Below, in pieces: positions 46,110-59,649 of a DNA stretch of 64,000 bases. Origin of the DNA: Stercorarius parasiticus (Eukaryota > Chordata > Aves > Charadriiformes > Stercorariidae); NCBI GenBank assembly GCA_013396915.1, contig VWZL01005037.1, positions 479,140 to 543,139 on the forward strand. Reading direction: 5' to 3'. The position numbers and the translations under genes were made by a program. Position 1 is the stretch's first letter; every line of letters starts with the position of its first letter. The notes beneath the pieces were generated by a model. That model worked only from the letters and a program-made list of their open reading frames with translations. It was not told the DNA's origin and ran no database searches.

Positions 46110-49100
46110 AGGGAATCAGTGATCTTTATGCATGGTGAAACTTTTGATTTCTTTTGCTCCTCTTCTAAGTAATAACATTATCATACATGGAAACTTCACC
46201 TATATGGTTTTGTTTGGTTTTTTTTCCTTTCCTCAAGAGAACCATAATTTCATTTCTCAGATAACCTGCACCCGTTCAAACGACTATTCATTGAAATAAA
46301 TCCTTGGACAACCTGAGTTGTCAGGCAGCTGTGTAAAATTTCATTAAAGAGACAAATATAGTGAAAAGGATCATAGGTGGGACAGCTACTAGAGAGGAGA
46401 AAAATGTAGAGGAACTGCTGGTAAAGTGAGGTCTCTGGAGTAAACTTTCCCTTATACACTTATAACCTGCAGTGCTACTGAATCACTGCTAATAGCTAAC
46501 TCAAAGGTTCTATACGTGAAAATAGAGTAATAAATAACACAAAGATGATTGGCTGGCAGTGCTTGCCTCATTGATTTGAAACACCACTTGAACTGGGAAT
46601 TGGGGAGGAGACTCAGGCTGAATATTTGTGCCATCACTTTGGCGTTTCTCTGGGAAATTGTCATTCATATCACAAACAATCTTTTCTTTAAGTCAGCCAC
46701 TGCATCCTCTTGGGTGCTTGTTGCTAATGGAGACAGAAATCCTATTCTAGTCTGGATTTAATACATTTCACACATAGATTCATTGTGCACTATTTTTTTC
46801 AGCTGAAGTAGAATTTCAACATTTTTGTGACTTTTGACACATCATCACTCATAATAGGGTCTTACTTACAGGGAATAATGAACACATTCTTGTGCCAAAT
46901 TTGAGGATGTCTTGTTCACAAGCAGTACTTGTGCTTTTCATATGACAAAATCAAATGGCTTCATGCAAGGGCATGATTACGAATAGTCCTGTCATTTCTC
47001 TGGCTTCTAATAACCTTCAAACCACTTCATTATTCCTGTTCTCTCTGTGGCCACTGAAGTCACGTTTAAGTATGCATCTAAATATTTTAGAATAAAGATG
47101 ACAGCATTAAAGAAAAATATATTGGTGGCAAGTTTTCACACTTGGGCCATCACGGGGACCCGAACAAAAGGCCTGACAGGAAGAGTTTATGAGCACTATC
47201 TTAAGCTTAATTTCAGTTTAGGGTTTCAACAGTAGGTGTTCCTTATTCTGACCCCGAGTATATGTTTATATACAGGCACTAATGTGTACGTGTGAATGCA
47301 CATGCATACATACCAGAAGAAATATCTCTGCCCAGTAATTATGCCCACCGAGAAATTTAAATCTACTTACTAGTACTTTAAACCAATTCAGGGCCAAACT
47401 TTCATCCCAAGTCTCAAATTTCTTGTGTCAAGCTCATTTTGCATGACAAAAATTAGGCACCAAAGTGTAGTTTTCTTGGAATAAAGCAGGACACAGGCAA
47501 AATTCCCTACAGATGGAAAAGTGAACACGCACAGGAGGCTGAGTATAAAACCTGCAGCACAGATGAACCCAAGGAATTTCTCCTCATTGATGAACAGGGA
47601 CAGATCCTTAGCGGGTGTAATTGTTGAACTGAAGGAATAGCTGAACTGGGGATTAATTAGATCCAAGCAGATTTAGAGCTGTGTGGGAACTACAGCTCAC
47701 TGACACGGGCTGTGCATCTGGTCTGTGAGTTTACAAAGCTTGAAGAACCTTATAGGACATGCAGGTCTGCAGTTTCTGTCACTTTGGTGAGTGCTTATGA
47801 GCAGCCCTGTGGTGGCATGCTGTTTATGTAAGATGTCATGAGTGTGAAAGAGATTTGCACTTCTAGCCCCAGGAATTTTTGGAAATATGTTTTGTTTTCT
47901 AGCAGGCTTCTGAACATCTGGAAATGCTGGCATTGCACAGTCTCTGCATAAATCATAAATGACTGTAAGTGACTATTTTTCTCCTAAAACTGGTCCTTTT
48001 ACACATTATTGCTTGAGAACAAAGTGAAATGAACTCCTTTCCCTTTGCTGTAGGAGAAGAAGAAACACTTGGTCTCTGGGGAAATCCCTTCCATTTCTTT
48101 TTCCTAACTTCTGCCCATCAAATGAGAAGGAGATAAAGAGAATTTCTTGGGCTGGTACAAATAAAGGCCAATTTTTGGATCTGTTCTGGTCAGGTAAAAT
48201 TGCTTGCTGCTGTTACCACTTCCATTCTTAATAACCATTCTGTGACCTTCACTCCCCATCAATCTATCCCTGAATAGTTACTCTATTTGCAGCTTTTCCT
48301 CTAGCTCCCAAGTCCCTTGAAAGACAGCTGTGCAGTTTTTTAAGCACTGACACTGCTTGGCTGATCTTTTCAGAGGTGTCGGGGGTTGCTTAACCCTCCC
48401 AAGGTGGCTCACTGGGCTGCTGCGCCTGGGACTTGTTCTCTCATCTGAAGAGCTGTGCTGTGCCTGGATGTTATTGGCAGTGACACCAAAGACTGCTACT
48501 ATGCTGGGTCAAATTCCCTTTTGGTAAATCTCTTTGCGTTGTTTATCTTAGCGGTCTGTGGTAATCTTGTATTACCCTGAGAAAAGAAAGATGTGAGAGA
48601 GTACCTGAGGAGACAGTCTCAGGTTGGAAATGAATGGTAAGTATTTCCAATCGTATGTCACACCAGCATAAGAAGATGATTCAGTCTCTCTTTCTCTCAC
48701 CCTTTTAAGCACTTGCTATTCTGTTCTACACAGAGAATCTAACTGAATATTAAAATCACCTTCAGCCACTTAAAAATAGAGAAGGATCTGAACCAGATCT
48801 GTGGATCAGAAGACCCCTGAGCTTTGGAGCAGTTCCAACCCCGGATTCTGCCGCAAGTGCTGCAGTCAGCCTTATCTCTCACTCACTGCTGTCAAACGTT
48901 AGCAGAATTGCTCTTCTAAATGTCTTAATCCTTACATTTTTGCTGATTTGTAAATGACGCCAAACCTGCTTTTTGATAACAGGCTCCTAGTAGCTGCTGT
49001 ATTTGCACATCTTAACAAATGTGGAAAGTTGCCTTCCTGCCTCTCACAGGGGACCTCTGCTTACTTCCATAGAAAACTTAACTCAAAAGACAACTAAGAA

Positions 49101-49310
49101 AAATACCATTGATATACTAAGATGACTAATTGGTATTTGGTTTATAGTTACATGCTGACAATGATTAAACTAATTACCAGGCATACTGTGCTAAATTGCT
49201 AGCTCTTTGTGTACTTCTAGTGTAGCTGAGAACCAGAGAGGTTCTGGTTCAAAGTCTGAGCGTGTTAAAAAGATTCTTGTTAAGATCACTTGCAGAGCGT
49301 CGATGTGTAC
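46110..49310. other. Non-coding sequence, no gene seen
   Basis: The minus frame at 47388-47666 is hydrophobic in part but has no family signal. Near 48822-48860 a faint MIR-like text (ttggagcagttccaaccccg) was seen but is too weak to call. No RNA gene, promoter or splice pair is supported. Confidence 0.65.
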
Positions 49311-49323
49311 GCACACACACACG
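49311..49323. repeat. Short (CA)n tract
   Basis: About five and a half CA units with GTG/TGT-type flanks. It is too short to be a reliable microsatellite. Confidence 0.75.
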
Positions 49324-52300
49324 TAACACACATGGCTGCTTGCGTGTGTGAGAGAGATGAATACAAAACTCATTCTTTCAGTAAGAGAGAATGGATAGTG
49401 TGCTCTGTTAAATAATTGCTGTGTTTCAGTTGAGATTGCTTCAGTGAGAAGCAAGGTGGTTCATGTATGTTTGCCCAGAGCATGCCCTCTACAGTCTTAA
49501 ATGAAGGACTATGCAGAACCAAACTCATACAGAAAAGTAGGAAACATTTCTGCCTACCAAGAGATAACATCACCTGTGCTGCCCAGATGTGAAGAAAGAT
49601 AATAATTTTCGTTACAACAAACAATGTGATTTGTCTAGAACATATTTTATTTTTGGATCACCTCCAATGGCTAGTCAGGAGAAAAGATGTTGCTTTGGCA
49701 ATGTCCTTTTAGGTCTAGTTTGATGCCAAAGGCCACTACCGAGGAGCAGTTTTTGTATACCAGAAATACCAAAAAGAGCCTTTTTTTCATCTCCCTCCTC
49801 TTTTGAGCCTGGCAGAAGTCATTAATAAAATTGCATAGAGTGGAATTACACAGAAAAATACTAACCATGTAACGAAAGCAAAGAGGTTTTTTTGCAAGGA
49901 CTACAAGTAAAGCTTGCACCAAAATGAGTCCTTAACTTTACTTACTAACTTAGTTTTTACAGCATTTGTGGTTTTTATGTTTGTTGAATATCTTCTTTGT
50001 CTTCTGTTATGTGCTGTGTTATGTGTTACGTATGTGATATCGTGCCTTGAGTCTTCTCTGATGAAACAATATTTACATTCATTATATTTAATTATTATTG
50101 GGATGTATTTAATACTTTCTTATTATCTCAAGTATGTTAGTATGCAAACATTAAAGCTAGCTAGAAGTAAGGAGCCATTGCTACTCAAATACTAGTAAAA
50201 ACCACAGAGAACTTTTTAAAAAACTGTTGAACAGGATAAGTTGTGTTCATCCACAACTGTTTATAGAAGTAAAGAGGATGTCTTCCAGCTTTCAGGCTCA
50301 TGCTACATTAAAGAGAGGAATTGTGTCCCAGGGAAGGGGATTACTGTCAAACTGAAGATAGTCAGCTGGTGTGGGGGAAGGTTTAAAAGAGTGTACACAT
50401 ACGTGCTGAGATCTGAACATGTTCTGTGTGCTGTGCAAAGAGTAGAAAGACCAAATTCCTGTATTAGGCTCTGTGCTCAGGACACAGTGATGCGTAAAAG
50501 CACAGCTGTAGAAAGATAAATTAGTGTCCCTGAGAATGAATGCCACACAGTGTTAGGACATCAGGACTCTGCTCTCTACATTTAATGCAAAATTTCAGAG
50601 GTCTACCACAGTTTTGACATACTAAAATAGATTTCTTACAATATTATGATTCGTATTCAAGCCCCACCTGAACTCAGGAAATTAAGAAGTGGCCATGAGC
50701 TGACAGAAGAGAGAAACTTCATAACTTGATAAACTTGAAAGTTTAAATTCATCTAACTTCAAGAAATATAGTAGTTCTGTTTCACTTAAACCTCTCTGCC
50801 TTTCCCTTGTTCAGTCTGCTTCAGCTAGAGCAGAATGAAACTTTGATAAAGCTCAAATTACTCATCTCTCACCCTCTGTATTCAACATAACGTCTGGGAA
50901 TGCTCTAGTGACGCAGGTCAAGTTCTCTACACCAGGTTAATTCTAAATGAACCTACTAGCATGTGGCAGCCTTCATCACCATGCTGAACACCATCACTGT
51001 TCTTCCTCTCACTGAGTGCAGGGCATTTAGTTTGATTTCTGTTTGTTAGAGAAGTGTAATGTATGGGTATGAAAATCTCCCCTTTACAGCTGAACTCCAG
51101 ATTGTACATTCCCACAGAGTACTTAACAGTGTAGGAGGCCAGAATCAACAAATGGTCAGACATTTACAAGCTGGTTCAAATCTTCAAACTTAAAAACCCC
51201 CAAATGAGGACTTTGCAAACATAATAAAAATATGATTTAATTTGAATATTCATTATTTTTCTATTAGTAAAATTATAACATTTCATGTCTTATGGAAAAT
51301 TTAGAAGACCGAACAAAAGCAATGTCAGTATGCAGAAAGAAAAAACAGATCAAACTGGTTTAGTCATTAAATGAGAAATTGAGCTCATCCTTGAGAAGCC
51401 ACAAAGCAAAAAGCTTGTAAGAATGAGTATCACAGTTCTTAGAAGGTGAATGGGTCTAATTCCTCCAATAAGTTGTCTTTGTTGTTCTCAGCATTTTGTA
51501 TTTTAGAGTTACAGGAAGTCCACCGCAAATCCCATGTCAGCTCCATGCGGAGTGTTGAGAAACAGCAGCTCCCTGCTCTCTGACACTACAAGGGCAATTT
51601 GGCTGTTATGTCTTCTGGTTCAGTTGTTTCAGCTCATCTCGGGTGATGTTGCTGAACACAATGAAAGAAAGGGGCCCAGTAAGCAGGTAGGATGAATTTT
51701 ATTAGAGGTCATGTTCACCTGAATTGGTCCCATTAGTGAACATGTTATGATTACTGGGCAATATGCCCTCTTCTCCCAGTGCTGAGCGGCAATAGGCAGC
51801 TACGCACTTCTGAAAAGTAGGCTCTCAAAATTGGCTCAGAGAGGAGTGCATACAACTACTCCAGTTTGCAAGGTGATAAGAACAAAATCATAATTTCTCT
51901 CATGGACAAAGGAAGGGCAAAAGTAATTGTTGTATATGAAACATGTCATGTTCTTTCTTAACTAGTAGCATGACCTCCAACTTAGAGATGCACCAGGTTT
52001 ACTTTCTCATAGGGGGTTCCCTTCTACTAAGCAGTTTTCCAAAAGCACTGTCCTGATGGAAACAGCAGATAGCAGCTTACGGCGGAGACAAGGTAAAGCA
52101 ATTTAATGATAGATGTGTCAGAAAACTCAGATAGGTAGGACACAACCAACCAAACTGCATCATCCTGCCGTATCACACCTGCAAGGAAGGGGAATGTGAA
52201 TGGTGAGAACTTATCCGTCATTGTTTTTTGCCACTGACTCACTAATTGTGTTTTAATGATATTTTCTCAACAAAATAACCAAAAATAGGTCAGCTTTAGA

Positions 52301-53857
52301 ATGGTAGATTCTGAACATCTGTGTTTTGCCAACAAAATCTGACCGTTAGGGAACTACAGTTTCATTGTAGTTGCTGAGAAAATAATGACAACTTAAGCCA
52401 AAAATGAATTAAACTGAAGAGATTGTTCCATATCCTTCTTTTATGGGAAGAGAACAGGTGTTTAATAATTTGCATAAATTATACAAAATCTAAAGCATTT
52501 ACAGCAACCAAACACTTAGCAAGAGACATGAATGAAGAGGTAAGTTTGCTGATGATGTTTTGTATTCCAATGGGTGCCTCTTTAGCACTTCTGTAGTTAC
52601 AGGTCTGTGAGGGTTTCTGTTACACATCCTATTTTCGTGGATTCATAACTCAATCCTAAAAATATTTCTGATTTGCATTTGGCAGGCAAAGATTTTAAAC
52701 CGAGACTGGATTTTTTTTTTATTAGGTTGTGGGAAAAAAGTCAGTTTAATTGTCTCTAAGTTATGCAAGTATAAAAATGGAGTGTATTGGTTTCAGACAC
52801 TATTTTATGCTGCTACAACTCCAAACGGCTTTGTTTTTTTAAGGGGAAATTTTACAAGCCGTTAGTCTGAATTGTGGATTAGTGCATTTGGGAAACTTGG
52901 AAAAAGAAATGTAAAAAAGCTTGATTCCTTACCTCTTTATAATGATGTTTGATCTCTAGGTACACCCCATTCCTTCAGCCAAACTTTCTTCAAGATGCAG
53001 TGCCTTGCTCTGCCATCACTTATGTAAGACAGCTCTCAGTTTCATACATTTTACATGATTCAGGTGAACAGTTTGAATCTGTTATACAATTTATATGAAA
53101 TTCATCGCCTACCTTTCCACAAGCCTTCCACATTCTTAAAGATCTTGCAAGTACTGAAGGGAACGGTTAGTTAAAGTTATCAAGAAAAAACTCTGCAGAT
53201 TGCACAATATACATTATATAAATTAGATTCACCCTAAAAGGAAAGCAATTGGTGGGTGACCAGGAAATGTTGACTCTTTTATTCTCTATCTTTACTCTGT
53301 ACCCAAGAACTGTTGAAGTGACAGATTTTGGAAGCACTGTTCTTCACCCCATGATAAAGGTGTAGCATTCGTGGAAGACTTAGATTATGCCATGGAATCC
53401 TCCTGTATTATGCCAAGGGCTTTTCATGTGTTTTGGTTTATCCCTGACAAGTCACATGCTTCCTAAAGTAGCTAGAACTGCCAGATCCAAGTTGCAGCTG
53501 GAGGTCCCTGTATGTTGCAGTGTGTTAGATACAATCATACTAAATAGGATATAAATAAGTTATGTAGCAATTTCATTAAAGGAACTGAAATAATGCTGTG
53601 GGAAAAAAAAAACGTTCATATAGATTGAATAACAAGGTTGGTATGTCAGGATGCTTCCTCCCACAGGAGATTCCTCCAACAGGAGGGACTTCTAGACTCT
53701 GTAGTTTATTCTATAAAATTTTAGTATTTTATTCTACAAAACTCTTTTGGATCACGGAAAAAAAAGCATTGAGGTCTCAGGTCAGTCAGTACTCTCACCA
53801 GTTTCAGCTGACCAAACCCATTCTGATCACATGGGAACTTTCCCTTGTGCAGATGTA
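49324..53857. other. AT-rich non-coding sequence, no gene seen
   Basis: The plus frame at 49914-50195 (93 codons) is strongly hydrophobic, but this follows from T-rich sequence and it has no signal-anchor logic or family match. Frames at 50241-50519, 50298-50546 and 52027-52242 are also unrecognised. An octamer-like ATTTGCAT lies at 52671-52678. No repeats older or younger were recognised. Confidence 0.65.
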
Positions 53858-53884
53858 ACATGTACATAGAATAAATGTACATGT
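53858..53884. repeat. Perfect 10-bp inverted repeat, 7-base loop
   Basis: ACATGTACAT (53858-53867) and ATGTACATGT (53875-53884) are exact reverse complements around AGAATAA. Each arm is itself nearly palindromic. Confidence 0.85.
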
Positions 53885-56190
53885 GTCCTTTTGCATGCAT
53901 GTAACCACATGTGGATTTCACACTACCTATTTGTGCTACCAAAATTTCCAAGTGAGCAAAAAATTAAGTTACACATTTTACTAATTTATTTTACAAGTTA
54001 ATGAAAAAACCTTTTAAACTTTATAGCAGCAATTTCAATCTTTCCTATTGGTTCCTAGACCTTAATGTGAAATAAAACCAAATGCAGATTACAATTACCA
54101 AGAATATCACTATGAAATTCTCAAGAAATGATCAAGCTCTGATCTTTTCCTCCTGTTCTATTGCTCCCTTTATGCCTTTTGTATAAACGTTCACAAAACA
54201 ATGATATGGAGATTAAAAGAACCAGCTGTTTATGAACAAACATTTCTATTTGAAGGTCAGAGAGCAAACCAGGCAAATCTAGCATGAGCATTAGTGTTGA
54301 TTTGACTGTTCACTGGCAATTTTTAAAAAATTGCTACGTTATCAAGTGGTTGTTTCGGCAGTTCTGCATGAACTGCACTCAACCTGCTCTTGCCAAAGGC
54401 TCAACATGCCAATAAGGATGGCTGCCAGACCCATCAGGTGGCTGCCCACTTTGGGCCACCTTAGGTAGGATGAATGAAGGACATTTATGCTGATCTAAAC
54501 AAACTTATTAGAACTTGTAATAATATTCATTAAGGAGGAATGTTTCTGCAAAAATATGGAGATTTTCTGGAGTATAGTAGAGTGTACATAGCAAGGGGGC
54601 TAAGAAATGCAGAGATTTTCTGCAGGTCCTAATGGCATTCTAATGGAGATTTCCTTGATTCCCTGGCAGCATATAGCTGACTTAGCAAATCCCTAATTGC
54701 AGGCCCTGAAGGCAAACTGTACTTTTCAGCTCTCTGTACTGGATATATATGTGCATATATAATTCAGTGATTCCCCCAGGATTTTAAAAAAGGGTAAGAG
54801 TAAATGTCATCTGAATACCAAAGGCAATAAAGGAATAGCTAGTTGGGTCCAGTGGCATACAGTTCTCCCCATGCTCCCAACCCTCAATTTTATATTTTTA
54901 AGGAGAGCTGAACGTTAATTCTTACTGCATCCTGAAATGTATTGTGAAAATGTCGTGTTATTGCAGAGGACTGCAAAGGCTACTGGGAAATGATTTTGTT
55001 GTTCATCAATAAAACTCTGGACGCAAGGATATTTTCTCTGCCAGGAAGACCATCATTATCCCTCCCTTATCCACCTTGCTATAGTTTTCCACTTAGCCTT
55101 AATTTTCTAGGTTCTGTTCTTTCAATTCTCTTCTAGTTCTCTTTCAGTTTTCCTCTTTTCATGTTTGCTTCTCTTCTGTGTCCATCTTCCTTTCAGACCA
55201 GTGCTGCACACAATCCCTGACAGTCTGTCTTTGGTGTCAACAGTCAAATCTTCACAGATCCCAGTAAAATATTTCCCCCGCCTCTTTTGCAAAATAGAGA
55301 CAATGTTTTTTTCAAGGTTCGTATGTGCCTGAAGTGATTTCAGTGGGAGTTAAAGTTTCAATGCAGATATTATATCTCAAAGTATATCTAGAAATTAGAA
55401 GTTTTAAGTACATATTTGCTATATATTGTGAATGAGGAATATGGAAGAATCCAGGGAGTTTTCCCTCTGTGGTGAAGGCATGTGCATTTGTGTAGCTTGT
55501 CCCAAACATATGTTTGTAAAAGCCTCTTACAGCAACATGCCATTGTATATTCCAGATACAACACCTCAAATACAGAAAAAAACCACTTTTTAAGGGAATT
55601 ATGTAGATTTTTATTTTTGCAGAGACTTATTTTTCATTTCCCCTTGCTTGGGAGGCCAGGTGCCTTAGTTACAACGAGCCCACCAGGGCAGGGCTCAGAG
55701 GGAGCTGTAAAAAATGACATGCTAATCCGTACTTCTTTGGGCATAAACTTGTCACGGTTTTAAAGCCTGTTATTTTGGGGCATTCCAGCGCTGAAAGTGA
55801 GTGCTGGAAATTAACTTTTTTTCAGCTGTATAAGGTGTCATTTGAGAAACTGTGGCTCATGAAACTATGGGCTTTGAGGTCATGTGGAAAAATCTCTGTC
55901 TGACTAGGATACTCATGGTTAAAAACCAAAGGTGGATCCAGGGTGAAGGAGAAAATATTAATATTACTCTTGGGTAGCACAGAAAGATACGGTTTCCTAA
56001 AAGGATGATTTTTAGAAAAGTAGCAGCTGTCCAAAAGTATTCCTGAGACTGGGAAATTAGAACAGGTCTTACAAAGATGAGCAGAGATTCATCTGATAAC
56101 TGTGGGACACATTCCTAATATTAATGGCTTTAAAATGGAAAAGAGTGAGAGGTAGTTCAAGTAGTTAGAACTCATCAGTCCTCCCTTGGA
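53885..56190. other. Non-coding sequence, no gene seen
   Basis: The segment 55325-55365 (tgcctgaagtgatttcagtg, ggagttaaag) resembles the same ancient repeat as at 37113-37205. Frames at 55312-55569, 55482-55763 and 55822-56034 are unrecognised. Nothing else is noted. Confidence 0.6.
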
Positions 56191-56194
56191 CAAA

Positions 56195-56252
56195 GACCTG
56201 CAACTTGATTTAGGAACAATCACTTCACCTTTTTGCCTCTCTGAGTCTTCAT
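56195..56252 (+). repeat. MIR-like SINE fossil
   Basis: The text aacttgatttaggaacaatc, then acttcacctttttgcctctc, then tgagtcttcattcc, parallels the MIR segment 'tgaccttgggcaagtcacttcacctctctgagcctcagtttcc'. It runs directly into a small tandem repeat. Confidence 0.5.
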
Positions 56253-56282
56253 TCCTTATGTCTTCACTCCTTATGTCTTCAC
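56253..56282. repeat. 15-bp perfect tandem duplication
   Basis: TCCTTATGTCTTCAC occurs twice in direct succession (56253-56267 and 56268-56282). It is a small, probably recent, slippage duplication at the end of the MIR-like fossil. Confidence 0.95.
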
Positions 56283-56395
56283 TGTTGATATAATTTTCCA
56301 GCGAGTACTTTCTTTCGTCATGTGCTTCTTCATATTTTTATACACTTTTTATTCATGTATAAAAATATAGCGGCACAGAAAGGATGCAGGGACCT

Positions 56396-57035
56396 TATCG
56401 TGGTTTGGGGCAGACTGGTCACTGAAACAAATAACAGGTCTCTCCCCAGTCTCTCCCTCCAGGGAGAGAAGGAAGAGAGAGAAAGAGACTTACGATTTTA
56501 AAAGAAACTAAACTACTTTAATGAAATATTAATAATAAAATAATAAAAAGAAAATATAATAATATAAAAAAAGAACATAATGAAATATATACAACATATG
56601 TACAAAACCAGTATCAAGCTGCCAGGATGACAATGACATCACCAGCAGGCACTGGGAAAAGTCACAGACTGGACTCAGTGATGGAACAGTAACTAGAATC
56701 TGGGTCTGCAGTCAGGATTGCACAGATTGCGATCAAAGGCAGACGAACTGACAGTCCTCCTTGGACTCTGTCCATTGAAGAAAGAGGCTGACCCTTTGAT
56801 CCCTCTGCTTTTATACTGAGCATGATGCAGGTGGGATGGAATACACAGTTGGTCAGTTTTGGGTCACCTGTCCTCTCCACTCCTCCCTGCAGGTGCAACC
56901 CCTCTATGATTTTCTGTTTCTGATCCTCCAACGGGGCAAATAGCGAAATTAGCTGACCTTGGTTGTTACAGCAGTAAGTATAAGCAAGAGCCTCTCTGCA
57001 TACCATTCCTTGGTGTAAATTAGAAACAATCAGGT
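56396..57035 (-). mobile_element. Solo LTR of an avian-type endogenous retrovirus, antisense
   Basis: In the minus-strand sense this reads as an LTR: a TATA box (TATAAAAG, plus positions 56808-56815), an ATTAAA poly-A signal about 290 bases downstream (56517-56522), and a 3' end reading cagtctgccccaaaccacga that I associate with bird ERV LTRs. Close to the 3' end is an 8-bp hairpin, TCTCTCCC/GGGAGAGA (56450-56469), in a pyrimidine-rich tract. An AAT/ATA-rich block (about 56515-56590) lies just before the poly-A signal. No retroviral coding region or primer-binding site flanks it, so it is best read as a solo LTR. The right edge is uncertain: CTTATC occurs at 56394-56399 and 57036-57041 but does not sit cleanly against TG/CA ends. 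A 114-codon frame inside (56662-57006) is incidental. Confidence 0.65.
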
Positions 57036-59640
57036 CTTATCACTCTGGAAGCAGACGGTGTCTGAAAAATATGCTGTTAATTTCAGAGAGTTCAGCTAGT
57101 TAGAAGAGGCTCAACTGAAAAGTAGAATTACTGAAGAGAAAATTGGTTCTGTTTTACCTGAAACCAGGACAGACCTGCATTTGAAGATCTCTTTACCTGG
57201 GCTCGCATGTTAGCTGTACCTCAGTTGTCAGTGATTCAGCCTTTCAATATCTTCCTTACGAGCCTATCTGCCTTTAATCAGTGATACCTTTTGGACAGTC
57301 TCACGTGCAGTTGCTCATGTACTTTGCACCTATCAGTGGATAAGAAGCAACTGCACAAACTCTGATATAAAAAAATGAGTAAGAAATATCCTGCTGCTCT
57401 AAACTCCTACAAAGTACTCCAGCAAGTCTTCTCTGTGGTACATTTTGACTGGGGTGTGTGTTGATGTTCACACTGTCTCCCTAGGTTTAGATAATTTTAA
57501 AATCTTTTCATGACAGAGGGAAAATAAGGTATAAAAATTAAACGTGTCCTCAAAGGGACTATATTTGGGTAAACAACTAAAATTATGACATCTTGAGATC
57601 TTTGTTAGGTCTTATAGCTATATAGGCTTTATGATACCATGCTGAGCAGTCAATTCTATTTTATTGTTTCACTTTATGAAACATGGTTTGTATGAAGGGA
57701 GTAAAATAGGAATATAGGATCTGATCCAAGGACTGTGTCATCTAAAATACAGCAGTGACCAAGAGCAGAAACAGAGTAAAGAAGGGGTTAGAAGATCTGT
57801 CATAGGCTAATTTGCCTCCTATATAGATATTCTCTGGATTTCTAATAATTATTTTCTATTTCACAAAGTTTATTCGTTAATTCGGACAATTCTATATAGT
57901 CTTCATGTTTGTCTTACTATCTAGTTACTCTGTCTGTCTGACATTTCACTGTGCAGGTACACTATATTACATCCCAGGCATTTACCTCAAATCTGTGTCC
58001 ATGCTCCCGGGCTACGGCTGTATTGCTTTGATGTGTTTTTTTCTTGCCATACAATGTTCATGTCCATGAGAAGTCATGCAGAAACTGCACAAACAGGAAT
58101 CTTCATCCCCTCAAATATCATTAAATTTCATATGCCTTCATAGTATCTCAATATGAGGAATATTTGTGGAGAAAACTGTCTTTCAACATAACTTAAAAAG
58201 ACCTATACAAGTCAAACTCAATGTTTTTCCTCAGAAATGGTGATGTGTCTTTCCAAATGCTTATCTTCATTACTATGGAAACCCTCCTTTCTGGTAGTAC
58301 TTACAGCATGTGAGAAGAGTACATATTCGTTTTAGTACAGCCACATTCTCTACAAAGTCCACAGTGCTACTGCAAGACAGCCAGGTCAAAACCTATGAGG
58401 CTTGGAAGCTCAAGGCTGCTATTTCTCAGCAGATATATAAGCAAGTGAAGGCAGCATGTGGGAACAAACAAGATTAGTCATCCAATCTACTCCTCCACAT
58501 AGAGTATTAGTAAATGGAGTTGTGTGAATAATTGATTTTTTCACTTTGCTGGCTGGACTGAACATTTAAAACAAAACATTTTTCCAGATTTCTCTTTGAA
58601 ATGAAAAGCAGAGAAAATGGCTTGAATGTAATATCTTGTTTAATTTGCATTTTTAGTAAAAATTTTATCTTCTCATAAAATACTGTTTTGAAACAAAACG
58701 TAATTTTTTCACTAATTACTATTTTTTAGTTGAAACTAGTAACTGAATTTGACATAAATTTCTTAAATAGTTTGGGCTAGGATAAATCTGCATTATTCAA
58801 TGAATAAAACCATTGATCAAATACTCCCCACTCCAACATAAAATCTGAAGCTTTCTAATTGCTTTCTTCCTTCAGATACACACAGTGAAAAAGAGTGGTA
58901 ATGAAGATGTTCGATATGGTGGAAACATAAACTTCATCACATTTATGTGCTGTATTTTACTTTTACAATTCACTGTTGTTGCTAGGCAGATGTAATTTGC
59001 CAGTATGAAGTAGCTATTACTAACGTAGTATTAAGAACCTGTCCTCTCTTTGACCTTGTGCACATATAGTCAGCTCTTCACACCTGTAGGAACACATCTT
59101 TCTTCAAGAAATTTACTGGTTGAACTCTGTAAAAGGTTAGATTTACATAAAATGACCATCCTTTCTTTAAGCAACTCTTAGCAGACCGAATTCCCTATGA
59201 ACTATGCAATTGTACATACAATGTTGTATCTCTATTATTTCCCTGAAGAAATGTTTTCTATCAAATTTTATTTCAGCTGGGGAGATGATGAGATCAAAGG
59301 GTTGTGACTGTCCACTGCAGTAGAGATGTAGGATATAGGTATAAAAATAAACGCATCAGCTGATGTACAACAATACTCTTGAAAACAACGTTACTTACAG
59401 CTGGGTGTCAAAACCATTTTATAATCATTTTATATATCCTACCCTAGATTTCAGATTGATTATCAATGTCATTATTATTTTTTTGTTGTTGTTGTTATTA
59501 TTCTATAAGGCCCTAAAGGCAACAGATAATCATTTTGAGTTAGATTCTTTACAAATAGAACTCTTTGTCTCAAGAGCTCACAATTGGAAGAATCTCAGAG
59601 TGATTTAGAATAGTATAAGCTTTAAAAAACTAGATTGGAT
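57036..59640. other. AT-rich non-coding sequence, no gene seen
   Basis: No open frame of note except the short plus frame 59363-59608. The sequence is plain, with an octamer-like ATTTGCAT at 58643-58650 and a (GTT)n/(ATT)n tract at 59469-59502. No promoter, RNA gene or transposon was recognised. Confidence 0.65.
59469..59502. repeat. (ATT)n/(GTT)n compound microsatellite
   Basis: ATT units, then a T run, then four GTT units, then ATT units again. This is typical vertebrate simple sequence. Confidence 0.85.
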
Positions 59641-59649
59641 GCAGAATTT

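Noticed and set aside
49914..50195. Hydrophobic 93-codon frame resembling a membrane protein
   Set aside because: The T-rich strand explains the hydrophobicity; no family or splice context.
56662..57006. 114-codon frame on the minus strand inside the LTR
   Set aside because: It lies within the U3-like part of a non-coding LTR, runs through the TATA box and has no domain.
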